Program-made: the position numbers and the translations under genes
Source: Cephalotus follicularis
Lineage: Eukaryota > Streptophyta > Magnoliopsida > Oxalidales > Cephalotaceae
Length of the DNA stretch: 64,000 bases
Direction: 5' to 3'
NCBI GenBank assembly: GCA_001972305.1
Contig: BDDD01001806.1
Location: 124,001 to 188,000, forward strand
Notes under the pieces: model-generated
Told to the model about the DNA's origin: nothing
Seen by the model: the letters and a program-made list of their open reading frames with translations, nothing else
Database searches by the model: none
Part shown: piece after piece, positions 52,458 through 62,677 of the stretch
How positions within the stretch are numbered: position 1 is the stretch's first letter
Layout of the letters: every line of letters begins with the position of its first letter

Positions 52458-52560
52458 CATGTTCCTTTAGTGGAACGGTGCGTTTGGGTAGTGGCTGTCA
52501 TGTTCCTTTAGTGGAACGGTGCGTTTGGGCAGTGTCGTTGTGTTCCCTTTAGTTAAACGA
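52458..52560. repeat. 41-bp repeat with GTTCC/GGAAC inverted arms
   Basis: CATGTTCCTTTAGTGGAACG recurs at 52458 and 52499, with a degenerate third copy near 52539. Each unit has arms GTTCC and GGAAC around TTTAGT. Confidence 0.85.
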
Positions 52561-52744
52561 TGAGTTTTTGAATGGTTTTGTAATAAGAATTATTTACAGT
52601 TTTGCCATTCCTTCTTTGTCCCTTCTCTGCAGCGTGTTTCTTCTGTCATGCGTGGCGTTTTTTGCTTAGAGGAGATGGGAAATTCCTCCTTCCTGTCGGG
52701 CGTTTCATCCGAGGTGGCTACCCTGAGGGACGGGTCGTCACAGT

Positions 52745-52758
52745 TGGTATCAGAGAGA
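52745..52758 (+). promoter_or_regulatory. Primer-binding site of element D
   Basis: TGGTATCAGAGAGA follows the LTR end (52742) by two bases. It fits iMet tRNA for ten bases. Confidence 0.9.
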
Positions 52759-52873
52759 CCGGTTTGGGGTTCTAGTGCATGTTTTGGGGTTTTATATGTT
52801 GGATTTTGCATTTCATGCATGGCATACATATGGAACGTGTTGTTATGGTGGTTTCTTGGCTTGTGTGTGAAGG

Positions 52874-54280
52874 ATGATGTGTCGTAGTGGCACCAGAGGT
52901 CGTGGCCGGATTGGGGGCAAGGCAACCTCCAGGCCAGCAGGGGATCGGGAACCACAGAATGTTCAGCCGGAAGTGCAGGCAAATCCTGCAGTTGATTCCA
53001 AGGAAAGCAGGCCTGCAGAGGTCGAGGATCATGCTGGGCAGTCTGCTGCTCAAGTACCTCCTCCGGTTGTTGCAAGAAGTCAGTCCGAGTTGTTACAGGC
53101 TTTTACCGTTTGGGCTCAAACCATTGGGGCAGCCAGACCTCAATCCTTGCCACTTGAACGTATGCAGTGCCTTGGAGCGGTTGTTTTTGAAGGATCTGGG
53201 AACCCTGCTGATGCAGAGACTTGGTTAAACCATATGGAGCGGATATTCGAAAGGATTGATATATCCGAGGACCAGCGGATAGGAAATGCGTTCTTTTTGT
53301 TGGAGCAAGGAGCCTTGCGTTGGTGGGAAGCTTTGAGTCCTAGGTTTGAGGATCCTCTAGAGATCACCTGGGCTGTGTTTAAAAAGGAGTTCCGCCAGCA
53401 TTTTCTTCCTCGTACCTTTGTCCAGGAGAGGAGGAGGGAATTCTTGCGTTTGTATCAGGGTTCTATTTCAGTGGCACAGTACGAGCATAAGTTTTTGGAG
53501 TTGTCTCATTTTGCTCCTGCCTTGGTGGCTGACCAGGAGGAGAGATGCCAGAGGTTTTTGGACGGCTTAAGGCTGGAGATACGAAATTTTGTAGCAACAA
53601 TTGATTGGAATGTTTTTGGTAGTCTGGTAGAGTTGGCCATGAGGGTCGAGCTAAGCATAAATGAGCAGAGGAGCAGACAGGACCGAGGACAGAATCGGTC
53701 TGCTTCGAATCTTGAAGTGGAGGAGAGTTCCTCCAAAAATCAGAGGACGATGGGACCTTTATCTGCCAGTGGACCAGTTGGTAGAGGTAATTGGGGAGAA
53801 TCACCCCAGTACTGGTCTCAGGCTCCGGTCACTAGTTTTTCTCATAGAACTCCTGAGATGGAGGGTGCAGCAGCCTTTTCGTCGCCTTCACGTTGTCAGC
53901 AGCGTGGTCGACACCATTTTGGTGAGTGTGGAGTCGAGACACGTTCTTGTTACCAATGTGGTCAAACCGGGCATTTGAGGAATCGATGTTCGTTGAGGTT
54001 GCAGGGTGCAACGGGGAAAGAAGGATTTGCATCCTCGGATGTACAGTCAATGGCCAGAGCGCAGAAGACCAATCAGTTGGGTGCACCGAGTAGTGGAGCT
54101 GCTGCTTGGCAAGCCTCTAGTTCGGGAGCTGGTAGCAGTAGACCACCTGGAAGACCTATGGCCACTGCAAGGGTGTACAATTTGAAGACGGTTACAGGCC
54201 TTACCACTCTTGCTGAGGATGAAGGTAAGTTTGTTTCTTCGAATCATGTTTTGGTTATAAGTGTTCCACCTGTGTTTTAA
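52874..54280 (+). CDS. Element D gag
   Basis: This is an intact 468-codon frame starting MMCRSGTRGRGRIGG. The capsid core shows NPADAETWLNHMERIFERID, AFFLLEQGALRWWEALSPRF, FKKEFRQHFLPRTFVQERRR, EFLRLYQGSISVAQYEHKFL and RCQRFLDGLRLEIRNFVATI (residues 115-240), the usual gypsy gag family. A zinc knuckle CYQCGQTGHLRNRC is near residue 358 (CX2CX4HX4C). The tail has RVYNLKTVTGLTTLAEDEGK, matching the segment that usually precedes protease, and then ends at 54278-54280 just before the PPT hairpin. An intact gag in an element without pol suggests selection or recent amplification. Confidence 0.9.
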   Translation: MMCRSGTRGRGRIGGKATSRPAGDREPQNVQPEVQANPAVDSKESRPAEVEDHAGQSAAQVPPPVVARSQSELLQAFTVWAQTIGAARPQSLPLERMQCLGAVVFEGSGNPADAETWLNHMERIFERIDISEDQRIGNAFFLLEQGALRWWEALSPRFEDPLEITWAVFKKEFRQHFLPRTFVQERRREFLRLYQGSISVAQYEHKFLELSHFAPALVADQEERCQRFLDGLRLEIRNFVATIDWNVFGSLVELAMRVELSINEQRSRQDRGQNRSASNLEVEESSSKNQRTMGPLSASGPVGRGNWGESPQYWSQAPVTSFSHRTPEMEGAAAFSSPSRCQQRGRHHFGECGVETRSCYQCGQTGHLRNRCSLRLQGATGKEGFASSDVQSMARAQKTNQLGAPSSGAAAWQASSSGAGSSRPPGRPMATARVYNLKTVTGLTTLAEDEGKFVSSNHVLVISVPPVF

Positions 54281-54315
54281 AATTTTGGGGACAAAATTTC
54301 CTCAGGTAGGGAGGA
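54280..54315 (+). promoter_or_regulatory. Pre-PPT hairpin and polypurine tract of element D
   Basis: Arms AAATTTTG and CAAAATTT flank GGGA (54280-54299). The tract AGGTAGGGAGGA precedes the LTR start TGTAATACC at 54316. Elements B and C have the same layout. Confidence 0.85.
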
Positions 54316-55295
54316 TGTAATACCCTGTACCTGTTTTAGAGGATTATAAATTAAGGCCTTGTTTGGCATATGGAAAGGACTTAAGTGGGAATTGTGGTAA
54401 GTTATTTTAAACATGTGGACATGATTAGTTTGGATTATTATATGATATATGGATTAGCTTCTTGGAGAAGCTTTGTGTTTTTCCCAAGGTGATGATGATA
54501 TGATGGGAGTTGGTAAGTGGGCTGGCAGTGCCTTCTTGGTTAGTGCAATTCGGCTTTGAGAGAGAGAAGTAAGAGAGAGATGGTTTCTACTTCTTCTTCT
54601 TTCCTCTTCTTCTGTGAGTGTTTTGGTTGCCCTCCTTTGCTTTTGAGCTGTGAAGGTGAGCTCTCCTCTTCCCCGGTTTGTGTTGTATGGTGGCACGTTG
54701 TGCTGGAGTCGAAGAGAAGGATGATAGCCTGGTTTGGCTGATTGTGTTTTCTGTTCATGCATGTGTTATGTCTTCTTCTCGATCTGATATGTGTTAGTTT
54801 GCAGACGAGGAACCTGTTGCTACGACAAAGCATTTTGGGGTTAGTCCACGGTAGCTTGAGGCGATTTGGGAGTGGGACATTCTCCTCTTTCTTTTACTTG
54901 ATATTTCATGTGCCTGTTGTTATCCTCTGGTTGAACGTTTTCTGTGGGATTTGGTTCCCTGTTACTCTTGTTTGTGTTGTAATCATGTTCTTGGCAGAGC
55001 TTGAGAGCTCGGATGGTTCTTGGGTTGAACGTATGTTGTCCCTCTGACAGTTGTTGTTTGCGTCAGACGATCTTTTTTATTCCTGGTTCCTCTGATATGT
55101 GGGATGCACTGGGATATGTGGACATGATGCATGGGTTACGGTCGGTGGTAAAGGGTACATCCGAGGATCAACTCCCCTTAGTATTCTCATTGTCTATGAT
55201 GGGATGCTATGCAGGATCTGCCCCTGGGTTCCAGACCTGGATCTGCGGTGTACTATTGTCTATGATGGTATGTTGAGTGTGAGTGCATGGGTGTC
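54316..55295 (+). repeat. 3' LTR of element D, left part
   Basis: It matches 50125-51104 of the 5' LTR with a few percent differences. Homology stops after GGGTGTC, where the Athila-like element starts with TGTTCACG. The remainder lies beyond the window. Confidence 0.9.
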
Positions 55296-56726
55296 TGTTC
55301 ACGTAAAAAGAATGATGTTTTAAAATTTATAGCCACAAGTGCACGGATCATGCAGTAACGAATCGAATGCAGGGAAACGTTAAACTAGTTGTGATTTATC
55401 CAACCTAGGCGAAGTATGCGAAATCAAGGTTTAATTATGAAAACTACTCCTAATTATGCAAAATAAATAATCAAAACAGGAAATTAATACTTCGATAGTT
55501 AACAATACTGAATTCGAAATACAAAGAAATAAAGCATGCAATTTTAAAATGAATCAAAACAATGAATAAAAGTGAAGAAAATATATAATTAAGAAGCGGT
55601 TTAAGGGTATAGAAACTCACCGTAGATTGTATTGAACAATTCCATTTAATTGAATGATCATACCTTGATAACCAGCGGCAGCTAGGTCGATACGAAGTGC
55701 AACGGTGATGACAAGACGTATGAGTAGACATGCTAGGTCTATACGAAGTACGACAACTGCGGAAAGACGTATGAGTAGACATGCTAGGTCTATACGAAAT
55801 GTGTTCGTTGTGACAAATCATATGGGTAGACTCCGTTGATTGAATTAAGCACCATTTATTCACCAACTTTCAGCTTCACCGACAAGATGTTTGTGGATTT
55901 TATTCAGACAGACAAAGTGTGTGCGAGGCAGAAATATTTGAAGAACAAATCAAATATTTGAAGAACAAATCAAATATTCAAGGATTTTTATTGATGGAAT
56001 TGAAACAATAACAATCTCGGCTTTGTTCTTCCCTAATACCTTGAAGAGTTTAGCTACTAAACATTGCAAAATAAACTAAAATTGACAAAGAAGAAAATAG
56101 GGTTTCTACCAGCCTCTCCTGAATTTGGCCGGCCTTGTATTGTTTTATACTACAAAACTGATCAAAAACGGAAATAAATCATTCCTAGTTACAAAATCTG
56201 GCAAAAAATCTAACTTTCTATTTCTGCTGCAGAAGAATACGTCGACGCCTTTAGTTGAAGGTCGACGTGTTTTGTAAAAAATTGTCGTTTGCTTGAGATG
56301 CGCGTAATGGACATCGATCCCTATGATGAATGACGTCGATGCGTTTTGATCCAAAATCTACAGGTCGAATTTGCACAAAGACGTCGATCCGTTTGATGAA
56401 AGATATCGATGTCTTTCTCATAGCATTTGAAGGTAGGTTGCAATCCCAAAAAGGACATCGATCCGCAACAAAAGGCATCGATGTGTTCACTACAAACCCA
56501 GAAAAGACATCGATCCCTATGAAAGACATCTACGCTTTTTACTCTGTTACTGCAAAATTTGTCAATTCTTCAATCCTTACACTTTCATGCTCTAATTTGC
56601 ACAACTTTGGGTAATATTCATGCACTTTGTTCCTTTTGCTCTTGTACCTGAAAATCATCACAATGCAACCAAAGTAGTCCATTTCAAGCATAAAAATATC
56701 ACAAATAAATCATTAAAAACAACACA
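55296..56726 (-). repeat. 3' LTR of Athila-like element
   Basis: The left boundary is set by the break in D homology. The right boundary is uncertain, between about 56726 (ACACA) and the PPT at 56744. It contains the palindrome array at 56238-56535 and a duplicated AATATTTGAAGAACAAATC stretch near 55938-55972. Confidence 0.7.
56238..56535. repeat. ATCGAT/GTCGAC palindrome array in Athila LTR
   Basis: About ten motifs of type GACATCGAT, GACGTCGATG and GTCGACG occur as pairs of divergent copies, each pair followed by an unrelated spacer. Examples are ACGTCGACGC (56240), GATATCGATGTC (56402) and GGCATCGATGTG (56475). Confidence 0.85.
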
Positions 56727-56743
56727 TTTTTATGCTAAATAAA

Positions 56744-56780
56744 TACCCCCATACTTAAATCTTGCATTGTCCTCAATGTA
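56744..56780 (-). promoter_or_regulatory. Polypurine tract region of Athila-like element
   Basis: The element strand reads ACATTGAGGACAATGCAAG, then TTTAAGTATGGGGGT. This is the conserved pre-LTR segment of Athila-like elements. Confidence 0.85.
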
Positions 56781-56879
56781 ATAGAAACAGACTAAAGAAA
56801 CAACAATGCATGATCACACAAATATAAGAAACAATGCAATAAAATAAAGAACAAAGGGCTAGGGTTTACCGAATATCAT

Positions 56880-58071
56880 CATGGAGGCTCATAAAGAGGC
56901 TCATGCAAGTCCATGGCCTCCTCCATCGTCGCAGCCGGAATCTCTAAAAATTTCTTCAATCGTTGCCTACCTTGAACACATCTTCAGTACCTGGCTTACA
57001 TATCTCAAAAACACCATGTGAAAAAATGTTTTTAACAATATAAGGACCATCCCAACGAGACCTCAATTTTCCAGGAAACAAATGTAAACGTCAATTATAT
57101 AAAAGAACCTTGTCTCCTACTTCAATATTTTTTCGCAAAATCCGCGCATCATGAAAGGCCTTGGTCTTTTCTTTGGAAATCTTCGCATTGTCATATGCGT
57201 CATTTCGAATTTCTTCTAACTCAGATAATTGAAGAGCATGATGACTACTCACAGCGGAACGATCAAAATTAAATTGCTTAATAGCCCAAAAGGCTCGATG
57301 TTCTAACTCCACAGGAAGATGACAAGCTTTACCATACACGAGACGGTAAGGAGATTGACCAAGGTCAGTCTTGAAAGCGGTTCGATAAGCCCATAAAGCA
57401 TCCACAAGTCCCGTGGACCAATCCTTTCTATTGGGGTTGACTGTTTTTTACAGAATTTGCTTTATTTGGCGATTAGATACCTCAACTTGCCCACTGGTTT
57501 GGGGATGATATGGTGTGGCGAGCTTGTGAGTGATCCCATATCTTTTCATAAGGGCTTCAAAAGAACGATTGCAAAAATGAGTACCTCTATCACTGATAAT
57601 GGCACGTGGTGTGCCAAAACAAGAAAAAATATGTCCCTTGAGAAATTTAACAACAACGGAGTTGTCATTGGTTCGACAAGGAATCGCCTCTATCCACTTT
57701 GAAACATAATCAACAGCCAGAAGGATGTATAAATTCCCGAATGAATTGGGAAACGGACCCATAAAATCAATACCCCAAACATCAGAGATCTCAACCGTCA
57801 AAATCGGTATCAAAGGCATCATATTTCGTTTGGTCACACGACCTAAAGCTTGACACGAGGCATAAGCCCTACAGTACTGAAATGCATCTTTAAAAATAGT
57901 CGGCCAATAAAAACCACATTGTAAAACCTTAGCCGCTGTCTTGGTCGGGCCGAAATGACCACCACATGCCTGATCATGATAAAAAGACAGAACTGAGTGA
58001 TGCTCATGATCAGGAACACATCGTCGCAAAATTAAATCCGGACATGCTTTAAAAAGATAAGGATCATACAA
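56880..58071 (-). pseudogene. Athila-like integrase
   Basis: The zinc domain has [19 protein letters not shown] and [20 protein letters not shown], then core blocks [35 protein letters not shown] and [16 protein letters not shown] (DDE residues present; 57448-58071). A stop near 57446 is followed by [20 protein letters not shown] and [18 protein letters not shown] (57091-57405), and after another stop by LRSRWDGPYIVKNIF and a C-terminus at about 56880. Three stops and no frame shift inactivate it. Confidence 0.85.
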
Positions 58072-58253
58072 AAAAAATGTTTTGCTTGCGACAAAAACCT
58101 ATGCTTAACTTGAGCAGACCATTCTGAGGGTACACTTCCCGTAACAAGATAATTCACTATGTCCGCATACCATGGTTCGCTCTCAATGCGCATAATTTGC
58201 TCATCAGGAAAACTTTCATTAACCGGACCGTGGACCTCGGGTGTATTGGAAAG
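58072..58253 (-). other. RNase H-integrase linker of Athila-like element
   Basis: In the element frame this reads PEVHGPVNESFPDEQIM and WYADIVNYLVTGSVPSEW, the normal linker of Athila polyproteins, after a stop at 58254-58256. It shows that RNase H and integrase belong to one former ORF. Confidence 0.7.
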
Positions 58254-59342
58254 TCATGATAAATGGTCTGCTACCAAATTCTCAGTTCCTTTCTTGTCTC
58301 GAATTTCAACGTCAAATTCTTGAAGGAGCAAAACCCACCAGATAAGACGTGCTTTTGCATCCTTTTTACTCATGAGATGCCGAATCGCAGCATGATCTGT
58401 ATACACGATGACATGTGATCCTAAAAGATATGAACGAAATTTCTCAAGTGCAAAGACCACAGCTAAGAATTCCTTCTCCGTGGTCGTGTAATTCAATTGC
58501 GCATCGGAAAGGGTCCTACTTGCATAATAAATGACGTGAGGCATTTTATTCATTCTTTGGCCGATAACAGCTCCAATGGTACTATCGGAAGCATCACACG
58601 TGATTTCAAAACGCTCAGTCCAAATTGGTGCCTGAATGATAGGAGCGGAAGTGAGATCCTTCTTTAAGCGGTGAAATGCTACAAGGCACTCGTCAAAGAA
58701 AACAAAATCTTGATCTTTTGCTAGGAGCGAAGTCAAGGGGCGTGCTACCCTGCTAAAATCCTTGATGAACCTTCGATAAAAACCAGCATGTCCGAGGAAT
58801 GGTCGGATATCTTTCACATTAAGAGGTACAGGCAAATGCTTGATGACTTCTAGTTTCAATTTATCTACTTGAATTCCTTCTTTTGACACTACATGTCCAA
58901 GAACGATCCCCTTCTTCACCATGAAATTGCATTTTTCCCAATTAAGCACCAAATTCTTCTCTCGACTTCTTTTGAGTACTAATTTTAGATGATGAATGCA
59001 TTGAGAAAATGAGGAACCATGCACAGAAAATTCATCCATAAATACTTCAAGAAAGTCTTCCACCATGTCAGAGAAAATACTCATCATGCACCTTTGGAAG
59101 GTAGCGGGAGCATTGCAAAGGCCAAACGGCATGCGTCGGTAAGCAAATGTTCCGAAAGGGCATGTGAACTTGGTTTTCTCTTGATCTTGCAGAGCGATGG
59201 AAATTTGATTGTATCCGAAGTACTCATCGAGAAAACAATAATACTCATGACCAGCTAACCTATCTATCATTTGATCGATAAACGGAAGTGGAAAATGATC
59301 CTTCCAGGTGGCTGTATTCAACTTTCGGTAGTCAATGCACAC
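58254..59342 (-). CDS. Athila-like RT and RNase H
   Basis: This is a 362-codon open frame. RT blocks include [40 protein letters not shown], and the active-site region [14 protein letters not shown], where the usual second Asp of the XXDD motif is Glu. The connection [18 protein letters not shown] and [19 protein letters not shown] follow. RNase H shows [40 protein letters not shown] and [20 protein letters not shown], ending ENLVADHLS. The MDD to MDE change, if not a sequencing error, should cripple polymerisation. Confidence 0.88.
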   Translation of the reverse strand: MCIDYRKLNTATWKDHFPLPFIDQMIDRLAGHEYYCFLDEYFGYNQISIALQDQEKTKFTCPFGTFAYRRMPFGLCNAPATFQRCMMSIFSDMVEDFLEVFMDEFSVHGSSFSQCIHHLKLVLKRSREKNLVLNWEKCNFMVKKGIVLGHVVSKEGIQVDKLKLEVIKHLPVPLNVKDIRPFLGHAGFYRRFIKDFSRVARPLTSLLAKDQDFVFFDECLVAFHRLKKDLTSAPIIQAPIWTERFEITCDASDSTIGAVIGQRMNKMPHVIYYASRTLSDAQLNYTTTEKEFLAVVFALEKFRSYLLGSHVIVYTDHAAIRHLMSKKDAKARLIWWVLLLQEFDVEIRDKKGTENLVADHLS

Positions 59343-60402
59343 CCTCCATCTAGTTTGGATTTTGTAGGAAGTAAGTCATCGGTGGAGGATTGCACTACTG
59401 TTACTCCGGATTTCTTTGGGACAACGTGGACTGGACTCACCCATTGACTATCCAAAATGGGATAAATCATCCCATTGTCCAGCCACTTCAGGATTTCTTT
59501 TTGTATGGCCTCTTTCATTAAAGGATTTTCTCTTCTTTGAGGTTCTCTAGAAGGTTTGGATCCTTCGATGAGATTTATGCGATGCTCGCAAATAGAAGGG
59601 CTAATTCCTTTGATGTCAGCCATCGTCCAACCAATTGCCTCTTTATTTTCTTTGAGTAGGTCAATCACCTCATCTTCCTGATTGGGAGTAAGATCAGATG
59701 AAATGATAACAGGAAGAGTTTGGTTTTCACCGAGAAATGAGTATTTCAATGTAGAGGGCAATTCTTTGAGTTCAAGTTTAGGAGGCTCCTCAATTGATGG
59801 TTTAGGTAAGGATGTGGACAATGGGCCTACTGGCTCTAATGGCTGCATACTAAATGCATCAACAAAGTCACCTCCATTGACATCCTCTAAATCCTGCATG
59901 CATTTATTAAAATGTCCATCAAAATCAATGTCAAAGTGTGTATCTATGTAATTGGGAAATGCATGGATTGCGTTCAATTCATCAAAATCGCCGGAATGCT
60001 TACCCAACCGGAAAACATTAAAATCCACGGACGTATTTCCGAAGCTTAATTTCATCAGACCATTTCGACAATTGATTAACGCATTACTTGTTGCTAGGAA
60101 AGGTCTACCAAGGATAACTGGAATTTGATCATTTAAGTTTACAACAGGCTGGGTGTCTAAGACGACGAAGTCGACCCGAAAGAAAAACTCTCCCACCTTT
60201 TTCAACACATCCTCGATTTTCTCTCGCGGCACCTTCACAGACCTATCCGCTAATTGCAATGTCATCATGATTGGTCTTAACTCTCCTAGTCCAAGCTTCT
60301 CATAAACCAATGATGGCAACAAATTCACACTTGCTCCTAAATCAAGCAAGGCATGCTCAATTTTTGTGTTTCCAATAACGCAAGAGATTGTCAGGCAGCC
60401 AG
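59318..60402 (-). CDS. Athila-like protease and RT N-terminus
   Basis: The open frame starts in the interrupting LTR of element F. The true element sequence begins [20 protein letters not shown], followed by the [20 protein letters not shown] active-site region (Asp-Leu-Gly in place of DTG, as in Athila relatives), [20 protein letters not shown] and [21 protein letters not shown] linker with [20 protein letters not shown] leads to [20 protein letters not shown] and [20 protein letters not shown], the start of RT. It overlaps the next frame near 59342, where a frame break separates them. Confidence 0.85.
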
Positions 60403-62620
60403 TGTCACACCCCGTCTTTCCACAACATAAAAGTGGTAAAGCAATCAACATAAAATAATCCAACTCGTGCGAAAATACCAATAATTTAAAACCCTCAATA
60501 GCGGAAGCAGTTAACTTAACGAGCCGAACATAAAAACACATCAAGCATCCCATACTACGTGATGTTCGATAAACCAAACACAACAGGTGATCGCTCAAAA
60601 CGGAGCGTGAAACAATACATCGGTATGAAATAACAAGATATCAATTATTACAAAATCCAAATAACATGATCAGTGTTCAATAACCAGAATACATAAAGAG
60701 AATATCCGAGCCTTCTCTTTAAGTCTCCGTGCATGCTCCATATCAAGACTACTCCATCAATCTGTTACAGTAGGGGTTAGCCTTTGTCCTCACTCGGCTA
60801 AGTGAACAAATCCATAAATACAGTTCGAGTCATAAGATAAAGAGTATCATGAATGAATGCATAAAGATGAGCCATGACATGTATTTTGTCAACAGTATAC
60901 CTTTGTATATAAAAAATATATGCATGCTCACAGTACAGGTATAACTCATAAGTTATATCAACACAGGCAGTGAATTTGTTCCCAAAAAGGAACCAGACAA
61001 ACAGTCGTCATGACCGTCGCCACCTCCTGGCCCCAACGTCATGCACTCTTGCTTTAACCCAAACGGTTTTGGAGCAAGTCCTCAGTAAGTTGTTTAGTAT
61101 GGCAACTAAACCAACAACAGGTTACCAGCACAGTGGCTAAGTAATCAACAGGTTATTAGCTCGGCGGCTAATAATCAACAGGTTATTAGCACGATGGCCA
61201 ATAATGAACAAGCACAAGCATTTCACAGTACAGGTCAAGCAATTATATATAATTACTTGATCAAATATATTTATGTAAAATATACTTTTCCGTTCACAGG
61301 TTGTAATAAGCCGATAACTTAAAACAATACATTTCTCTGTCATTGGAATTACTTCCCCAATCATTTTGAAAACATATCCATTTTTGCAAATACTTCGGTT
61401 TCATAATCAAACCCTTTAAAACATTTCTCAGTCATTGGAAATACTTCCCCAGTCATTTTGAAAATATATAAGTTCATGTAATGACAATTATACATTTTCG
61501 TACAAAATGATTATTCAATCATGCAAGCTTTTCAAAATGGTTATCACTTTTAGGAAAGCAACCATAATGCAAAACACAGTAACAATGCAACCATATGCTC
61601 AGAATGCATCTATGTCCATTTCTAGAGTCGATTCGGGTCTAATGGTTCTCATTTGTGCGAAATTCTACTGTCCAGGAGGAAAGACGTCGATGTCATTCCC
61701 TAAGGCGACGATGTCTTTTAGCCCTAAGCGTTAACCCTATGTACAAATGTTTCCAGGCGTATCAGGACCAAAGATGTCGATGTCTTCTACAAAGACGTCG
61801 ATGTCTTTTTCATACCAGAAGACATCAGTTCGCAACCATGATTCTAGAGGGCAGGATCCAACCTTTTAATCCCCTTTTACAACAGTTCCCACTCCATAAA
61901 CGTTTAAGGTATGTTACTGGTTAATGGTTACACAACCATAACATCAATCCGAAACCAAACAGGTGATTCCAAGTGGCTAAAATGGCCATCAAACGAACAT
62001 CACAGTTCTATAGTTTCCCAGAAAAGGAGTCGATGTCTTTATAAAAGACGTCGATGTCTTTTCATCACAGAACGTGTTTTCCACTTTTTAAACACACCAA
62101 GCCATTTCCAAATCAATCATTTTCACATGCAATACACGTATTCATGTAATCATACATGCATAATAATCTCAGTGCATCACAGTAACATTTCAACAAGTCC
62201 AGAATCACAATCCAGTCAATAACATGCAAATCATCATGCTATTATTAACTTAGAAATCAAAATGCACATATAAACCCATTCACTTCCCCTACCTTATTGT
62301 TCCAAGTTAGGAACCAGAAAGTCCACCTCTTTAAGTATCCAACAGGTCACAGAAGCCTCTCTAGGTCCGTCCCGTAGCTGCACCAGTGGTTCCAAGGTCC
62401 AAGCTCCAAGCTTCAAGCTCAACAATGGCACACACACACTCACTGTTTTCTTCTGGTGTCATAAAACGAGAGAGATAGGTGGGGAGGGTTATTTTTATGC
62501 AGATTCCTCCCACCTAACACACTTATTCTGTCATTTAACAGCCACTCCCGAGATCTCTCACACTTTCTCTCCTTCTACATATTCTTTTATCTTCCTCTCA
62601 CTTTCTTATGCAGATTGCAT
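60403..62620 (-). repeat. 3' LTR of element F, 5'-truncated
   Basis: It is similar to 3473-about 5640 of solo LTR G, including the GGGGTTAGCCTTTG and TTCCAAGTTAGGAA blocks. About 500 bases matching the start of the LTR (element orientation) are missing at the right end. The exact boundary is unclear. Confidence 0.75.
61681..62062. repeat. AAGACGTCGATGTCTT palindrome array in F LTR
   Basis: Copies lie at 61681-61695, 61702-61719 (GCGACGATGTCTTTT), 61770-61785 (AAGATGTCGATGTCTT), 61791-61808, 62027-62040 and 62044-62062. They come in pairs about 20 bases apart. The motif is the same as that of the Athila-like LTR although the lineages differ. Confidence 0.88.
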
Positions 62621-62677
62621 GTGAGGGTGGTAATCCTCTGCAGGTTCCATGTGAGGTTAGGTTTTTAGTGCTCCAGG

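Larger units (their letters stand above)
50125..52742 (+). repeat. 5' LTR of element D
   Basis: 2618 bp. It is collinear with 54316-55295 over its first 980 bases. It contains three internal repeat groups: 51120-51375, 52213-52287 and 52458-52560. Confidence 0.9.
50125..55295 (+). mobile_element. Gag-only LTR element D (TR-GAG type)
   Basis: The LTRs run TGTAATACCCCGTACC to GGTCGTCACA. The 5' LTR is 50125-52742 and the 3' LTR starts at 54316 and is cut at 55295 by the Athila-like element. The 1.57-kb internal region holds a PBS, one gag frame, a hairpin and a PPT, with no protease, RT, RNase H or integrase. This matches the terminal-repeat retrotransposon with GAG layout described in plants. 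The left flank is GATTC (50120-50124); its partner is off-window. It must rely on enzymes from other elements. Confidence 0.88.
55296..60402 (-). mobile_element. Athila-like Ty3/gypsy element
   Basis: It begins at TGTTCACG (55296) after GTGTC, inside the 3' LTR of D. The LTR runs to about 56726; a PPT region and pol follow (integrase, RNase H, RT, protease from left to right, minus strand). The protease is cut at 60402 by element F. Diagnostic features are [20 protein letters not shown] in the protease and the GAGGACAATGCAAG...GTATGGGGGT stretch before the LTR. There is no env-like ORF between integrase and PPT. The right end, gag and 5' LTR lie beyond the window. Confidence 0.88.

Noticed and set aside
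52130..52552. Open frame with repeating PGEV/PGEI.
   Set aside because: Produced by the 15-bp GCCCGGGG array in the LTR of element D. There is no start context and no domain.
50120..55295. GATTC, GTGTC and GCCAG as confirmed target duplications of D, Athila and F.
   Set aside because: Only the left copy of each is in the window, so duplication cannot be confirmed here.
60402..60598. N-terminal extension of the Athila-like protease frame.
   Set aside because: These codons are inside the LTR of element F and read through its terminal TGTGACA. They are not part of the Athila protein.
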